Under the pieces are notes generated by a model. That model worked only from the letters and a program-made list of their open reading frames with translations, was not told the origin of the DNA and made no database searches. The translations under genes and the position numbers were made by a program. From Sphingopyxis sp. H115 (lineage in GTDB: Bacteria; Pseudomonadota; Alphaproteobacteria; Sphingomonadales; Sphingomonadaceae): a DNA stretch of 64,000 bases. The stretch is from assembly GCF_001468465.1 (NCBI RefSeq), contig NZ_LNSA01000011.1:54372-118371 (forward strand), read 5' to 3'. Below are positions 25,498-33,738 of the stretch, piece by piece (position 1 is the first letter of the stretch; each line of letters opens with the position of its first letter).

Positions 25498-26049
25498 TCA
25501 GTAGTCAGGTTCCGGCATGCGAGCGGCTTTGAGGCGATCTTCAGTGCCGCGTATTCGGGCGATGCGTTTTAGCCAAGGGGTGATGTCTTTCGCTCCCAAA
25601 TAGGCGTCGGCATCGTCGACACCATCGAAACCGAGCGCCTTGGCATAGGCCTCGCTAATGTCCCCATATTTGGTGGAGTGTCGACTTTCTACGATGCCCC
25701 GGGGCGTCGCCTCGGCGCGTTCGAACTTCCTCACCGAGCTGATGCTGATCCCGACCGCCTGTGCAACATCGGCCATTGAACGTTTTCCGATCCAGCGCGC
25801 AAGATAGCAGCGATAATTGCGCCATCCCCCCGGCGCGTCGCCTAGACCGGCTTCTTGAGGCAAATGTTTGCCCAACACCTCCTCACGCAAAAGAATATCG
25901 CGAAATGCGCGTGACATTTTGCGTTGGCCGCTTTCAATTCTCGAGATTGTCTCCCGGCTGTAGCCAGTCCGCCGGGCGAGCTTGGCCTGTGTCAAATTGC
26001 ACGCTTTCCGGGCCTTTCGTAATTCAGTCTCGGGTTCGAACAGTCGCAT
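25498..26049 (-). CDS. XRE-family regulator of the mobilisation locus
   Basis: 183 residues. N-terminal helix-turn-helix (about 10-60; LTQAKLARRTGYSRETISRIE) and a second helix-turn-helix-like segment (about 90-115; SMADVAQAVGISISSVRKFE), an unusual double arrangement that could bind extended or paired operators. It is divergent from the TraKLM-like operon, with a perfect dyad in between, and codirectional with the relaxase. Probably represses both (inference). Confidence 0.8.
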   Translation of the reverse strand: MRLFEPETELRKARKACNLTQAKLARRTGYSRETISRIESGQRKMSRAFRDILLREEVLGKHLPQEAGLGDAPGGWRNYRCYLARWIGKRSMADVAQAVGISISSVRKFERAEATPRGIVESRHSTKYGDISEAYAKALGFDGVDDADAYLGAKDITPWLKRIARIRGTEDRLKAARMPEPDY

Positions 26050-26126
26050 TGAGTATAACTTTCTCTAAAATTCCGCATGCCGATGAGACCGCAGATTAAT
26101 CCTGACTAAAAAAATATGTGACATTT

Positions 26127-26160
26127 TGCATTTTAGTCAATGCCGCCAGACTAAAATGCA
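26127..26160. promoter_or_regulatory. 12-bp-arm dyad, candidate operator
   Basis: TGCATTTTAGTC, 10-bp spacer, GACTAAAATGCA: perfect arms lying directly before the ATG at 26164. A third half-site GACTAAAA occurs at 26104-26111. Probable site for the divergent XRE regulator, or a centromere-like site for the ATPase operon. Confidence 0.7.
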
Positions 26161-26163
26161 GGA

Positions 26164-26724
26164 ATGAACACATCATCGCCCCTACCAAAGCCCGCAAGCG
26201 CGGCGCTATCCGATGGACGAACGACGTTACCTCAAGGCAAGCGTACATTGTTTGATGCCGCGGCCATCGAGACGGTGGTCAATGCTCAGCGCGAGGCAGA
26301 CGTCCAAGATCCTCCCCAGCGGCGCGTCCCCCTTATGGGCGTCATTCGAACGGCAGCGCCGTTAATCCTTATTCGCCGTGCCAACGGCTGGACCGACGCG
26401 CAAATCGTCGAATTCCTGCATGAGCTTGGCGTTGCAATCTCGGCAGAGACTTTGCGGGTGTACCTCAGCCGCCTGCGCCGCGAAAATCCGGAAGAACCAT
26501 CCATGGAGATGGACCAGATCGCGGAGCCGGCTGACGAAATGGATCCGCATGCCGCGGCAGCCCCGTCCGATCCCGCGCCGCCAGATAAACCGCCTGAGAT
26601 CGTCGAACCACCGTCTGCCCAGGATGAAGCCATCCTGACGCCGCCCCAAACTTCATCAGCGTCCAAGGCCAAGACGATTGAGACCCCGTTCAAGCCGGGC
26701 ATCGATCTCGATGAAGAAATCTGA
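26164..26724 (+). CDS. HTH protein, first gene of a TraKLM/StbABC-like operon
   Basis: 186 residues. A helix-turn-helix-like core (about 75-112; GWTDAQIVEFLHELGVAIS, then AETLRVYLSRLRREN) is followed by a Pro/Glu-rich acidic tail. Position before a ParA-like ATPase and a coiled-coil membrane protein matches IncP TraK or R388 StbA, DNA-binding proteins that act at oriT and in plasmid stability. The family link rests on order, size and HTH type, not on clear sequence identity. ATG 26164 abuts the dyad; GCAGGA serves as ribosome site. Confidence 0.6.
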   Translation: MNTSSPLPKPASAALSDGRTTLPQGKRTLFDAAAIETVVNAQREADVQDPPQRRVPLMGVIRTAAPLILIRRANGWTDAQIVEFLHELGVAISAETLRVYLSRLRRENPEEPSMEMDQIAEPADEMDPHAAAAPSDPAPPDKPPEIVEPPSAQDEAILTPPQTSSASKAKTIETPFKPGIDLDEEI

Positions 26725-26741
26725 TCCGAAACGAAGGAGAA

Positions 26742-27590
26742 ATGCAAATGACGACCAGAGGCATAAGACGCCGCATTGCAGTCATCGGCGCCAAAGATAA
26801 GGGGGGCGCAGGCCTCAGCACGACGGAGACCGCGCTAGCGACCGTTTTGCGGGCCACTGGCGAAGGTCATTTCCGTGTCCAGATCGTCGACGCCGACAAG
26901 GCCAATGGCTCTCTGACTCAGCGTTTGGGCGAGCGCGATGACTCCGGCAAACTGCTCGCTGAGCAGGATCCCTATAAGGGGATTATCAAGGCTGATCTGT
27001 TCGATCGCGACGGCGCCCGCCCAATCTTTCACGCGATAGAATCAGATGCCGAATTTGTAATCATCGATACGCCGTCAGGGTCGCTCGATCGCTTCGGATC
27101 CCTGTCTGAATCGCTGACGGCCCGCGATCTTGTCGATCATATTCGTCACAATGATCGCGAGCCGATCGTTCTTGTCCCGTTTGGACCGACCGTTGCTGCT
27201 ATTCGTGGCGTTGGCAAGGCGATCGATACCTTCGGCGAGGTGTCCTATGTCGGGGCACGCTATATGGCGGGAGTGCGCGATGACGACTATCGGCTCTGGT
27301 CGTCCGATCCTCTCACCAATTTTTATGGCCGCACGGTCGGCGGCAACGTCCGTCGTAAGTTCGAAGAAGCAGGCGGTCAGGTTATCGACATGCCACCCGC
27401 CCCCATGCGGCCGTTCGCGCTGGCGGAGGCGCTGAGCCTGACATTTGCCCAGTCCGCGACTCATGTCGGTGGCGATTATGAACAATATGACCGGCTCAAC
27501 ATGGCATCATGGCTCAACAAATGGGTTCGCGAGTTCCAGAAGATCGAAGACCTGCTGGGCCTCGAAGGCATCGAATGGAGGCCTTTCTGA
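26742..27590 (+). CDS. ParA/TraL/StbB-like deviant Walker ATPase
   Basis: 282 residues. The deviant Walker A is KDKGGAGLSTTE (about 14-25). A second conserved acid segment QIVDADKANGSL (about 46-57) and FVIIDTPSG (Walker B, about 105-113) complete the P-loop signature. Related ATPases (TraL, StbB, VirC1, ParA) place mobilisation or partition complexes in the cell. ATG 26742 follows AAGGAG. It is cotranscribed with its neighbours: 17 bp after the HTH gene, and TGATG overlap with the next. Confidence 0.82.
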   Translation: MQMTTRGIRRRIAVIGAKDKGGAGLSTTETALATVLRATGEGHFRVQIVDADKANGSLTQRLGERDDSGKLLAEQDPYKGIIKADLFDRDGARPIFHAIESDAEFVIIDTPSGSLDRFGSLSESLTARDLVDHIRHNDREPIVLVPFGPTVAAIRGVGKAIDTFGEVSYVGARYMAGVRDDDYRLWSSDPLTNFYGRTVGGNVRRKFEEAGGQVIDMPPAPMRPFALAEALSLTFAQSATHVGGDYEQYDRLNMASWLNKWVREFQKIEDLLGLEGIEWRPF

Positions 27591-28177
27591 TGAAAAAGCC
27601 CCATATCGATCTGCAAAATCTGTCCTCTACCTCGGCGCGAGAGCTGCTCGAGAAATATCTGTACGGCAGCGGCGACGTCGAACTGATCCTGCGCTTCGCC
27701 GAAGAACACAACCTTGAAAAGGACAATCTCGTCTGGCTGTTGACAGGCATATTGAAGGTCGGGAGCAACCTCGTGAACGATTTGCTGAGGGCTACCCAAT
27801 ACACGGGAGAGGTAATTGCAGTCGCGGAAACGCAGCGGCGGACGAGTATGCAGGACGCTGAAGAATTGGCGGGTCGACTGGTAGCTCAAATTTCTACCGC
27901 CGCCAGTCAGAGCGCCGGACAACTCGACATGCGGATTGCAAAAATTGAGCGGCTGGGGCGCGACGTCAGCCAACTTGCCGCCCACTTTGCGTCGGCGTAC
28001 GGGGAATTCAAGTACACGCGTGATTCATTCCAAAAATTCATCGAAACGGAAATGCGCGTATGGGCCATAGAGTTTCTCGCACGAGCCCGCGAGCAGCTCA
28101 ATCCGCAGCCCTGGAGGCTTTATACCATTAGCGCAGTCCAGACTGCGCTGATCATCGGCCTGTTCATTTGGCGATGA
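27590..28177 (+). CDS. Coiled-coil protein with C-terminal membrane anchor (TraM/StbC-like position)
   Basis: 195 residues from ATG 27590, which overlaps the stop of the ATPase gene (TGATG). Helical throughout, with heptad-like stretches (about 90-150; LDMRIAKIERLGRDVSQLA) and one C-terminal hydrophobic segment (YTISAVQTALIIGLFIW) serving as tail anchor. Third-gene position and topology resemble TraM of IncP and similar proteins in mobilizable plasmids. It probably anchors the ATPase or relaxosome at the membrane (inference). Confidence 0.7.
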   Translation: MKKPHIDLQNLSSTSARELLEKYLYGSGDVELILRFAEEHNLEKDNLVWLLTGILKVGSNLVNDLLRATQYTGEVIAVAETQRRTSMQDAEELAGRLVAQISTAASQSAGQLDMRIAKIERLGRDVSQLAAHFASAYGEFKYTRDSFQKFIETEMRVWAIEFLARAREQLNPQPWRLYTISAVQTALIIGLFIWR

Positions 28178-28293
28178 TACTGATTGCCCACCTTGTCGCC
28201 GTGAAAAACCGTGCGCCCCAAGCCTCGGCGCATGTCGATCTGCCACCCTCAAAAAATTAACGGCGCGGTCATGTGCCATTGGAGCCTAACGCA

Positions 28294-29301
28294 ATGAAAA
28301 TGTGGTATAGACATGAGGGCAGGAGCAAAGCGTCCAAGCTCGCACTTGAAATACTTGAATATGTGGATGAGCATTTGAGGGGTTTCGAGTGGCGTCCCCG
28401 AATTACATCGATCGGTATAAGGGCAGACTGCGGTGACATTTATGACTTCGAGGTCGAGCTTGAATTCTCCCCGGGCGCATTTGTCGTTGTTCGATATGGC
28501 GATTGCGACGACACAGAACGAGGAGGGATATGCACCGACAGCGATGCGATCGGTCAGGCTATATTCGCCGTGTTTGAGGACTTTCGCGACAGAGGGATAA
28601 ATGTTCTCTCCGCAATGCTTTATGACGCCCGCCATGAGGCACTGAAGACGCTTTCGACTTGGTCAGGAGGCGCAACGCATGCCGAACTAGTAAAACCGCG
28701 GCTGTTGAGAGACGAGTGGTGCGGAAGACAAGAATACCTATCAGATTTAGAATTTCGAGTGCTTGATAATAGACTCAGCCCTTCTGAACTCAATATTGTT
28801 GCAGACCATCCAAGTTTGCTGAACGCGAAGCTCAAAACGCACAGAGAACTTATGGACTTAAGATTTTCCAGGAAAACCGAACTGGCGCGCCAAGGAGCGG
28901 ACGGGTCGATCGACCAAATCGCAATCAATGCTATCGCGCAGCGATGTGATATCGCTGACGGAATAAGGTGGGTCGCCAATCGGACTGTTGAAGCACGTCA
29001 TATTGATTTGTACTTGTATGTCCGAGACGGACACATTGGCTGCGAAGGTTACGACGCGCAAAATTCCAATTTTCACTGGAATGGTAGCTCGCTCACGTTG
29101 TGGAATTGCACCCTTCCCGAGATCGCGATCAGCCAATTGGCGGGTCAGCCGATAACTCGCTTGATCGAGCATCCCATACTGTCCAGCGACATGATCATCA
29201 CTGAAGCCAGTTCGATAGAAATTGGCGATCAACAGGCCATCCAGGTAAATTTCGACCAGCCGAAGCGACTATTTTGCAAAGTGTCCGGTCGTTCATGGTG
29301 A
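28294..29301 (+). CDS. Unrecognised protein, probable island cargo
   Basis: 335 residues from ATG 28294, chosen because GGAG precedes it at 9-bp spacing; a GTG at 28273 would add seven residues. No known domain recognised: an N-terminal alpha/beta part (ITSIGIRADCGDIYDFEVEL), a helical middle (LSPSELNIVADHPSLLNAKL) and a C-terminal beta part. Lower GC than neighbours suggests recent acquisition. A defence or anti-defence role is possible only by location. Confidence 0.65.
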   Translation: MKMWYRHEGRSKASKLALEILEYVDEHLRGFEWRPRITSIGIRADCGDIYDFEVELEFSPGAFVVVRYGDCDDTERGGICTDSDAIGQAIFAVFEDFRDRGINVLSAMLYDARHEALKTLSTWSGGATHAELVKPRLLRDEWCGRQEYLSDLEFRVLDNRLSPSELNIVADHPSLLNAKLKTHRELMDLRFSRKTELARQGADGSIDQIAINAIAQRCDIADGIRWVANRTVEARHIDLYLYVRDGHIGCEGYDAQNSNFHWNGSSLTLWNCTLPEIAISQLAGQPITRLIEHPILSSDMIITEASSIEIGDQQAIQVNFDQPKRLFCKVSGRSW

Positions 29302-29556
29302 ACATTTATATGGAAGGTTCCTACATCCAGTTTAGCATTATCCCAACAAGATCGCTGCCTTGCCGGGTGATATAGATTTCGCTTTCGACTTGTTCTGAAC
29401 AGCTTCCTTGCCGAGACATCCCTCCGGAGAAAGCTGTCATGTCCTACGCGAATACAGAAGCTCCGTCATCGCGCGGACACGCTCAATTGGCCGTCGGCTC
29501 GACGACATGATAGACCACGCTCAACGGCCAGCTTGCATCTTCCCCGCGACGAGCGA

Positions 29557-30330
29557 TCACCGAGCCAGGCCGCCCGCACCGACGATGACCGACAACAAAT
29601 GGCTTGTCAGCGCAGACGCGCCCTTTCGGTAGGCGATTTCACCCCAATCATCCCAACGGTGCACCCGCCCGGCGAGCCAGGCGAAGAGATCATCGCGCGA
29701 ATTTGCATCGGCGAAGGACTGCGACCACGCGATATTGCGCGTCGGCATCCGCGCGCCAACCTTAAGTCCGGTCAACGTCACCAGGTATCGCCTTCCCAGA
29801 TTTTCGCGCGCGAACAGATGGCGACGAAACCCAACCTGCTGCTCAAAAGTGTTTAGTGCCCGCTCCCGTGCCTCGGCGTCGGGCCCCGCACTCGCACTTA
29901 CCGCGGCAACAACCGCCGCTATTGGCAAGCGCTCGAATTCCGGCTCGCGCGTGGCCTGCAGCATCATGAGGACCGACTTCCCCAATGAGCTCAATCCCCC
30001 ATCGAAGACGTTCCTCCCCTCCGATGTCTCGACCATACCGATGCTGGCGAGCCAGCACTGATAGAATCGCCAGAACATCATGTCCCCGCCGAAAACATCG
30101 TGGTTGCTCTCCGTGCCAAACCAGCTCGCATTGATCGCGGTCATTACCCTCAGCATCAGTTCATGCTGTTCGGGTGCGAAGTGGACCGGCGGGAAGCCAA
30201 GTTCTCCTTCCCAGAAGGCGTCCCTGACGCTCGACCAATGGCGTCCCGCTGCATCCTCGTAGCCGCGCGGATTGGCTCGAAACCACCATCCCCATGGGAG
30301 CTCGCTGGCGTGGCGATCAAAGTCGGCCAC
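29557..30330 (-). CDS. Unrecognised protein, second gene of a cargo pair
   Basis: 257 residues from GTG 30330, which overlaps the end of the upstream gene and has GGAGG 5 bp before it. Rich in aromatic motifs (ELPWGWWFRANPRGYED; FGGDMMFWRFYQCWLA), with a basic segment RRHLFARENLGRRYLV. No family recognised. Tight overlap with the 30317-31186 gene implies a joint function. The 255 bp after it (29302-29556) contain no gene. Confidence 0.6.
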   Translation of the reverse strand: MADFDRHASELPWGWWFRANPRGYEDAAGRHWSSVRDAFWEGELGFPPVHFAPEQHELMLRVMTAINASWFGTESNHDVFGGDMMFWRFYQCWLASIGMVETSEGRNVFDGGLSSLGKSVLMMLQATREPEFERLPIAAVVAAVSASAGPDAEARERALNTFEQQVGFRRHLFARENLGRRYLVTLTGLKVGARMPTRNIAWSQSFADANSRDDLFAWLAGRVHRWDDWGEIAYRKGASALTSHLLSVIVGAGGLAR

Positions 30331-31186
30331 GGCCACCTCCGCGACTGGGATCGAGGCCGATCGGCGGCGGCTGGTCGTCGCGCTGGGGCGCTGCGTCCCC
30401 CTCCGCGATCGCGCGCAGCTGGGCAGCGAGCGCAACCGTTTCCCGGACAACATAGGCATCGTCGCGATAGGTCCGTGCGAGTTCCGATGACTTGGGCCTG
30501 GAGGAACCCTGCGCATGCCTGGGAATGAGATCGTACGCATGATCGCAACTGAAGCCGAACCACCATGCGTGCGGGTCTTCGACCCGGTGATCGGTAGCGT
30601 GCGTTACCGGATGGTAGACCGCCGGGCGTAATGTCACGTGGCAGATACGGCGCGCCTCGACGGCTAAACGACGCGCCGGACTCGGCCCTTCCTCGCACAG
30701 TCTTGAATAGGTCAAACCGCCATGCACCTCGATCCCGATGTCCGACGGAACTGCGCCATTATCCCAGCCCCAGAGTGGGTGGTCGTGGGGAATGCCGACA
30801 TATCCGGACAGAAAACCATCTTCCGTGTCACGCAAGATGATGCAGTCATAGCCACTCGCCTCGTCGCGCCAGCTGATCTTGTCCGCCTCTCCGAGCCACG
30901 GCCCCTTGCCATCGGGCCGCGCTGCCTGATCATAGAATATTTCTTCCGCGGGAACGACGCACGCGCGGGTCGCATAAGCGCGACCGGTTACGAGAACGAC
31001 GCCGCCCTCTCGCATGACATCGCCTCCGTCGCCGATCAGCTTCGCCAGAGCGAGGTCGGAGCCGAGGATCGGCAGCAGTGTGCCGTCCGTGGCCGGCGCA
31101 ACGGCAACCGTGGCTGCCTTTCGCATCACGGACGTCTTGCGCTGCCCAGCGGGCACTAGCGCCTTGGACTTGGTGGTTTTAGCCAT
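30317..31186 (-). CDS. Unrecognised protein, first gene of a cargo pair
   Basis: 289 residues. ATG 31186 follows GGAGAG. The N-terminal 45 residues are Lys/Ala-rich and probably disordered. The core has HGGLTYSRLCEEG and DPHAWWFGFSCDHAYD, motifs resembling conserved proteins of phages and mobile elements of unknown function. His, Asp and Cys residues in those motifs could form a metal site. Overlaps by 14 bp with the downstream gene. Its promoter region is shared with the divergent XRE repressor. Confidence 0.62.
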   Translation of the reverse strand: MAKTTKSKALVPAGQRKTSVMRKAATVAVAPATDGTLLPILGSDLALAKLIGDGGDVMREGGVVLVTGRAYATRACVVPAEEIFYDQAARPDGKGPWLGEADKISWRDEASGYDCIILRDTEDGFLSGYVGIPHDHPLWGWDNGAVPSDIGIEVHGGLTYSRLCEEGPSPARRLAVEARRICHVTLRPAVYHPVTHATDHRVEDPHAWWFGFSCDHAYDLIPRHAQGSSRPKSSELARTYRDDAYVVRETVALAAQLRAIAEGDAAPQRDDQPPPIGLDPSRGGGRGRL

Positions 31187-31452
31187 TTCTTCTCTCCAGC
31201 TTAATCTGCGGCACGGATGCTGATCGCTTCCGGCTACGCGTCATGGTGCTGCCCCCGGGGCGGTCTCCGAGTGCGTATCATTTTCGCATGTCGGCCAAGC
31301 GATGATCGGTCCGAGACCCCAGGTTTCGCTGCCGAGTGGACTGCCCAGATGCGAGGGTGGGGAATGGTATCCCGACGGTGGTTCATGCGATGCCATCAGT
31401 AAGATTCGTAGTTACGTTATCGTTCGCTATATCAGACAACGACTAGAGTCAA

Positions 31453-31482
31453 TCGGTCGGACGAAGTCGTTCGTTTGACCGA
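31453..31482. promoter_or_regulatory. 30-bp nested dyad overlapping a promoter -35
   Basis: TCGGTC, 2 nt, ACGAA, GTCG, TTCGT, 2 nt, GACCGA: symmetric over 30 bp. The right side overlaps TTGACC (31475-31480), which with TATGGC (31498-31503) at 17-bp spacing makes a good promoter for the XRE gene. Likely autoregulatory operator. Confidence 0.65.
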
Positions 31483-31543
31483 ACGCTCTTTGATTCCTAT
31501 GGCGTTGCTCTCATGTTAGGTTGTGTCGAGGGAGGTCATGGAC

Positions 31544-31870
31544 ATGTCGTTGGCGATGAGGCTGCAGAACCTTCGCACGGCAAAGCGGCAATCGCTTCAA
31601 ACAGTGGCTGACGCCATCGGTGCGTCGAAGGCGCATATCTGGGAGCTTGAGAAAGGCACCGCCAAGAATCCGTCGATCGAACTTGTCCGAAAGCTCGCCG
31701 ATCATTTTGAGGTATCTATCGCAAGCCTTGTCGGGGAGAAGCCGGACGAAGATAGCGATGACGAGCATTTGCTCGTCATGTACCGTGATCTGAAATCTCT
31801 CGATCACCAAGATCGCTTGGTTCTTGGAGACATTATAAAGGGAATGCAGAACCGTCGGTCCGGGCGGTAG
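31544..31870 (+). CDS. Small XRE-family repressor
   Basis: 108 residues from ATG 31544, chosen for GGAGG with 8-bp spacing; in-frame starts at 31523 and 31538 sit too close to that site. Helix-turn-helix at about 5-60 (SLQTVADAIGASKAHIWELE), followed by an acidic linker and a C-terminal helix for dimerisation (LKSLDHQDRLVLGDIIKG). Resembles phage-type repressors. It is divergent from the 30317-31186 gene and likely controls that pair and itself through the dyad at 31453. Confidence 0.82.
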   Translation: MSLAMRLQNLRTAKRQSLQTVADAIGASKAHIWELEKGTAKNPSIELVRKLADHFEVSIASLVGEKPDEDSDDEHLLVMYRDLKSLDHQDRLVLGDIIKGMQNRRSGR

Positions 31871-32101
31871 CGGAGCGGGCGCTCTTAGCACTGGTTCTAA
31901 TGCCCTACCCATACCGTCGTGGTCGTCACCGGCGCCACGTCCGCAGCAAAGGAGTTCGGCGCGGTCGGCGCTTTGGTCGATTCGGCTATTGCCGGTTCTG
32001 TCAGCCGGTCTTTGGGACGAATATTCGCATAGCGGACATTCGGCTCGATCGATCGAGGATGTTCAAGAAATTGGTAAGTTAACCGCGCTAGAATCCTTCC
32101 C

Positions 32102-32764
32102 ATGAAATGGCTTTTTGTAATCGCACTCGCGCTGACCCCGCTTTCCGCGTCCGCGCAGGACATTAGTGGAACGGGCCGTGCAAAGGACGGCGACTCCCTC
32201 GACATGGCAGGGATTGCCGTCCGCTTACATGGCGTCGATGCCCCCGAGCTTTATCAGACATGTTCGCGGCAGGGTCAAAGCTGGGCATGTGGGAAAGAAG
32301 CGATGGCGAAATTGGGGCAATTGGTGAATGGTGCCGAATTGCGCTGTGAGCAGCGCGATGTTGATGACTATGACCGGATCGTCGCCAGCTGCACCGCGCG
32401 GCAGATAGATCTAGGCCAAGCCATGGTCGAAGCGGGCCTTGCAGTTGCGTTGCCTCAGTTTAGCGATCGCTATCTCGGCGCCGAGGCGCGCGCCAAGGCC
32501 CTCAAACTAGGCATCTGGAGTTCCGACTTCCAAAAGCCAGCGGACTATCGGGCCGCCAATCCCAGGGCACATCGGCCCAAGCCGCAGGCATCCGCCGTGC
32601 GTCAGCCTATTGCATCACCGGCGCCGTCCGGCGTCTATTACCGCAATTGCAATGCGGCATGGGCAGCGGGTGCTGCGCCGTTATACCGCGGTCAGCCGGG
32701 ATATCGGCCAGAAATGGATGGCGACGGTGACGGGGTGGCTTGCGAGCCATTTCGGCGGCGCTGA
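32102..32764 (+). CDS. Secreted thermonuclease-like protein with excalibur domain
   Basis: 220 residues: signal peptide (1-19, ending ASAQ), staphylococcal-nuclease-like fold (about 22-140; AKDGDSLDMAGIAVRLHGVDAPE, YDRIVASC, GLAVALPQFSDRYLGAE), Pro-rich linker, and a C-terminal excalibur calcium-binding domain (about 177-218; YYRNCNAAWAAG, MDGDGDGVACE). Exported SNase-like enzymes degrade extracellular nucleic acid. The motif order matches known bacterial SNase-excalibur proteins. Its role on the element could be DNA scavenging or surface defence. Confidence 0.88.
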   Translation: MKWLFVIALALTPLSASAQDISGTGRAKDGDSLDMAGIAVRLHGVDAPELYQTCSRQGQSWACGKEAMAKLGQLVNGAELRCEQRDVDDYDRIVASCTARQIDLGQAMVEAGLAVALPQFSDRYLGAEARAKALKLGIWSSDFQKPADYRAANPRAHRPKPQASAVRQPIASPAPSGVYYRNCNAAWAAGAAPLYRGQPGYRPEMDGDGDGVACEPFRRR

Positions 32765-32838
32765 GCATTTAGGCTGGGTTGAAAGGCCTTCATCCAAAGT
32801 TTCTGGCGCGGTGTTGCGACTTTGGGTAGGCCAACGAC

Positions 32839-33075
32839 ATGATGATGATCGGCACGAGAATCGAAGAGACGGGAACCTTGCTCCGCGACGCGGGCGGATT
32901 CTCGCTTCGCCGTGACCTTGGCGGTCGGTGGCGCCTCGACCTCCACCGCGTTCCGGTCGACCATATCGAAAAGCGTGTTCGCATTACCGGCATCGTGGTC
33001 GGTGAAGACCTGGTCGATGTCGACGGTGTGGCTCCCGAGAATATTGCTTCTTCGCCGCTGGCGGCCGGCGCGTAG
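32839..33075 (+). CDS. DUF5818-like small protein
   Basis: 78 residues beginning MMMIGTRIEETGTLLRDAGG. GGRWRLDLHR and KRVRITGIVVGEDLVDVDG match the OB-like DUF5818 proteins common in sphingomonads. Function unknown; small and cytoplasmic. It sits near the right side of the mobile element. Confidence 0.62.
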   Translation: MMMIGTRIEETGTLLRDAGGFSLRRDLGGRWRLDLHRVPVDHIEKRVRITGIVVGEDLVDVDGVAPENIASSPLAAGA

Positions 33076-33097
33076 CCCCACTGCACCACCTGCACCG

Positions 33098-33220
33098 CTA
33101 GAACAAATATTTGAGCGCCTGCCATGCCCCGACGAGGAATGAGCCACCCATCAACGCGGTCGCAATCCAGAATTCGATAGCGAGCGCCCGGTCGCGCCAT
33201 TTGGTTCCGCGTACTTGCAT
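33098..33220 (-). CDS. 40-residue single-pass membrane protein
   Basis: ATG 33220 opens a 40-codon frame: a basic N-terminus (MQVRGTKWRDRALAIEFW) followed by a hydrophobic helix (IATALMGGSFLVGAWQAL) and ending KYLF. Composition and positive-inside charge look genuine, although the ribosome site is weak. Unrecognised. Too short for standard ORF cutoffs. Confidence 0.45.
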   Translation of the reverse strand: MQVRGTKWRDRALAIEFWIATALMGGSFLVGAWQALKYLF

Positions 33221-33644
33221 AGGCTCGGCATGACAGCGCGAAATATTGTAGGAAAGCGATTAATCCACGCTTGGTGGCGACAAAATCCTACGGAATAGGC
33301 GACACCCCCCGAACTCACATTCAGGCGTGCGATACCGCCGACTCTGGCCGTTTTCGGTCAGGCCGCTTTCAGTCTGAACCGAAGAGAAGCGGACGTTCGC
33401 CGTGCGCCGGCTGGCCATGGGCGACTGCGGCTCGCACAAGCGATTCTCGATCTGGCGATTTCATCCGGGCGAAGATTTTGCGTTGCATATACCCCGTAGG
33501 TTGAGCAGCTCGCGCTCAACGTCGTCGGTCGAGCAACGACCAGCATACTCATTAGCTGAACGGCACATAAATTGTCGAAAACATTGAACCAACCAATAAA
33601 ATCACTTAGTTCAATGGGTTATATAAAAATTATAGGCCTTCAAA
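33221..33644. other. Non-coding stretch at the probable right edge of the mobile element
   Basis: 424 bp with no convincing gene; overlapping frames on both strands have shadow composition. The last 100 bp are AT-rich and hold the promoter region of the P460 operon. The right attachment site of the element may lie here, but no direct repeat with the integrase flank was seen. Confidence 0.4.
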
Positions 33645-33673
33645 CTATTGAAACTATACCGACCGGCTATTGG
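33645..33673 (+). promoter_or_regulatory. 29-bp LysR-type site (copy 1 of 4)
   Basis: Reads CTAT, TG, AAACTATA, nine bases, TATTGG. It contains a T-N11-A LysR box, and its TTGG end forms a likely -35, with a weak -10 near 33694. Upstream of the cytochrome P460 operon. Same motif and spacing as sites at 47632, 54239 and 62929. Confidence 0.7.
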
Positions 33674-33738
33674 ACATCTCTCCCACGATGCTGGATGATC
33701 AGATACCATATATTGATTTCAAGAAGAGGACGGGTGCC

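Noticed and set aside
31897..32205. Minus-strand frame ending TTTTVWVGH and a plus-strand basic frame at 31900-32082
   Set aside because: The minus frame has passable composition but no ribosome site and overlaps the nuclease signal peptide; the plus frame is Arg-rich shadow.
33271..33587. Overlapping frames of 60-77 codons
   Set aside because: Ser/Arg-rich on both strands with no ribosome sites; treated as non-coding.
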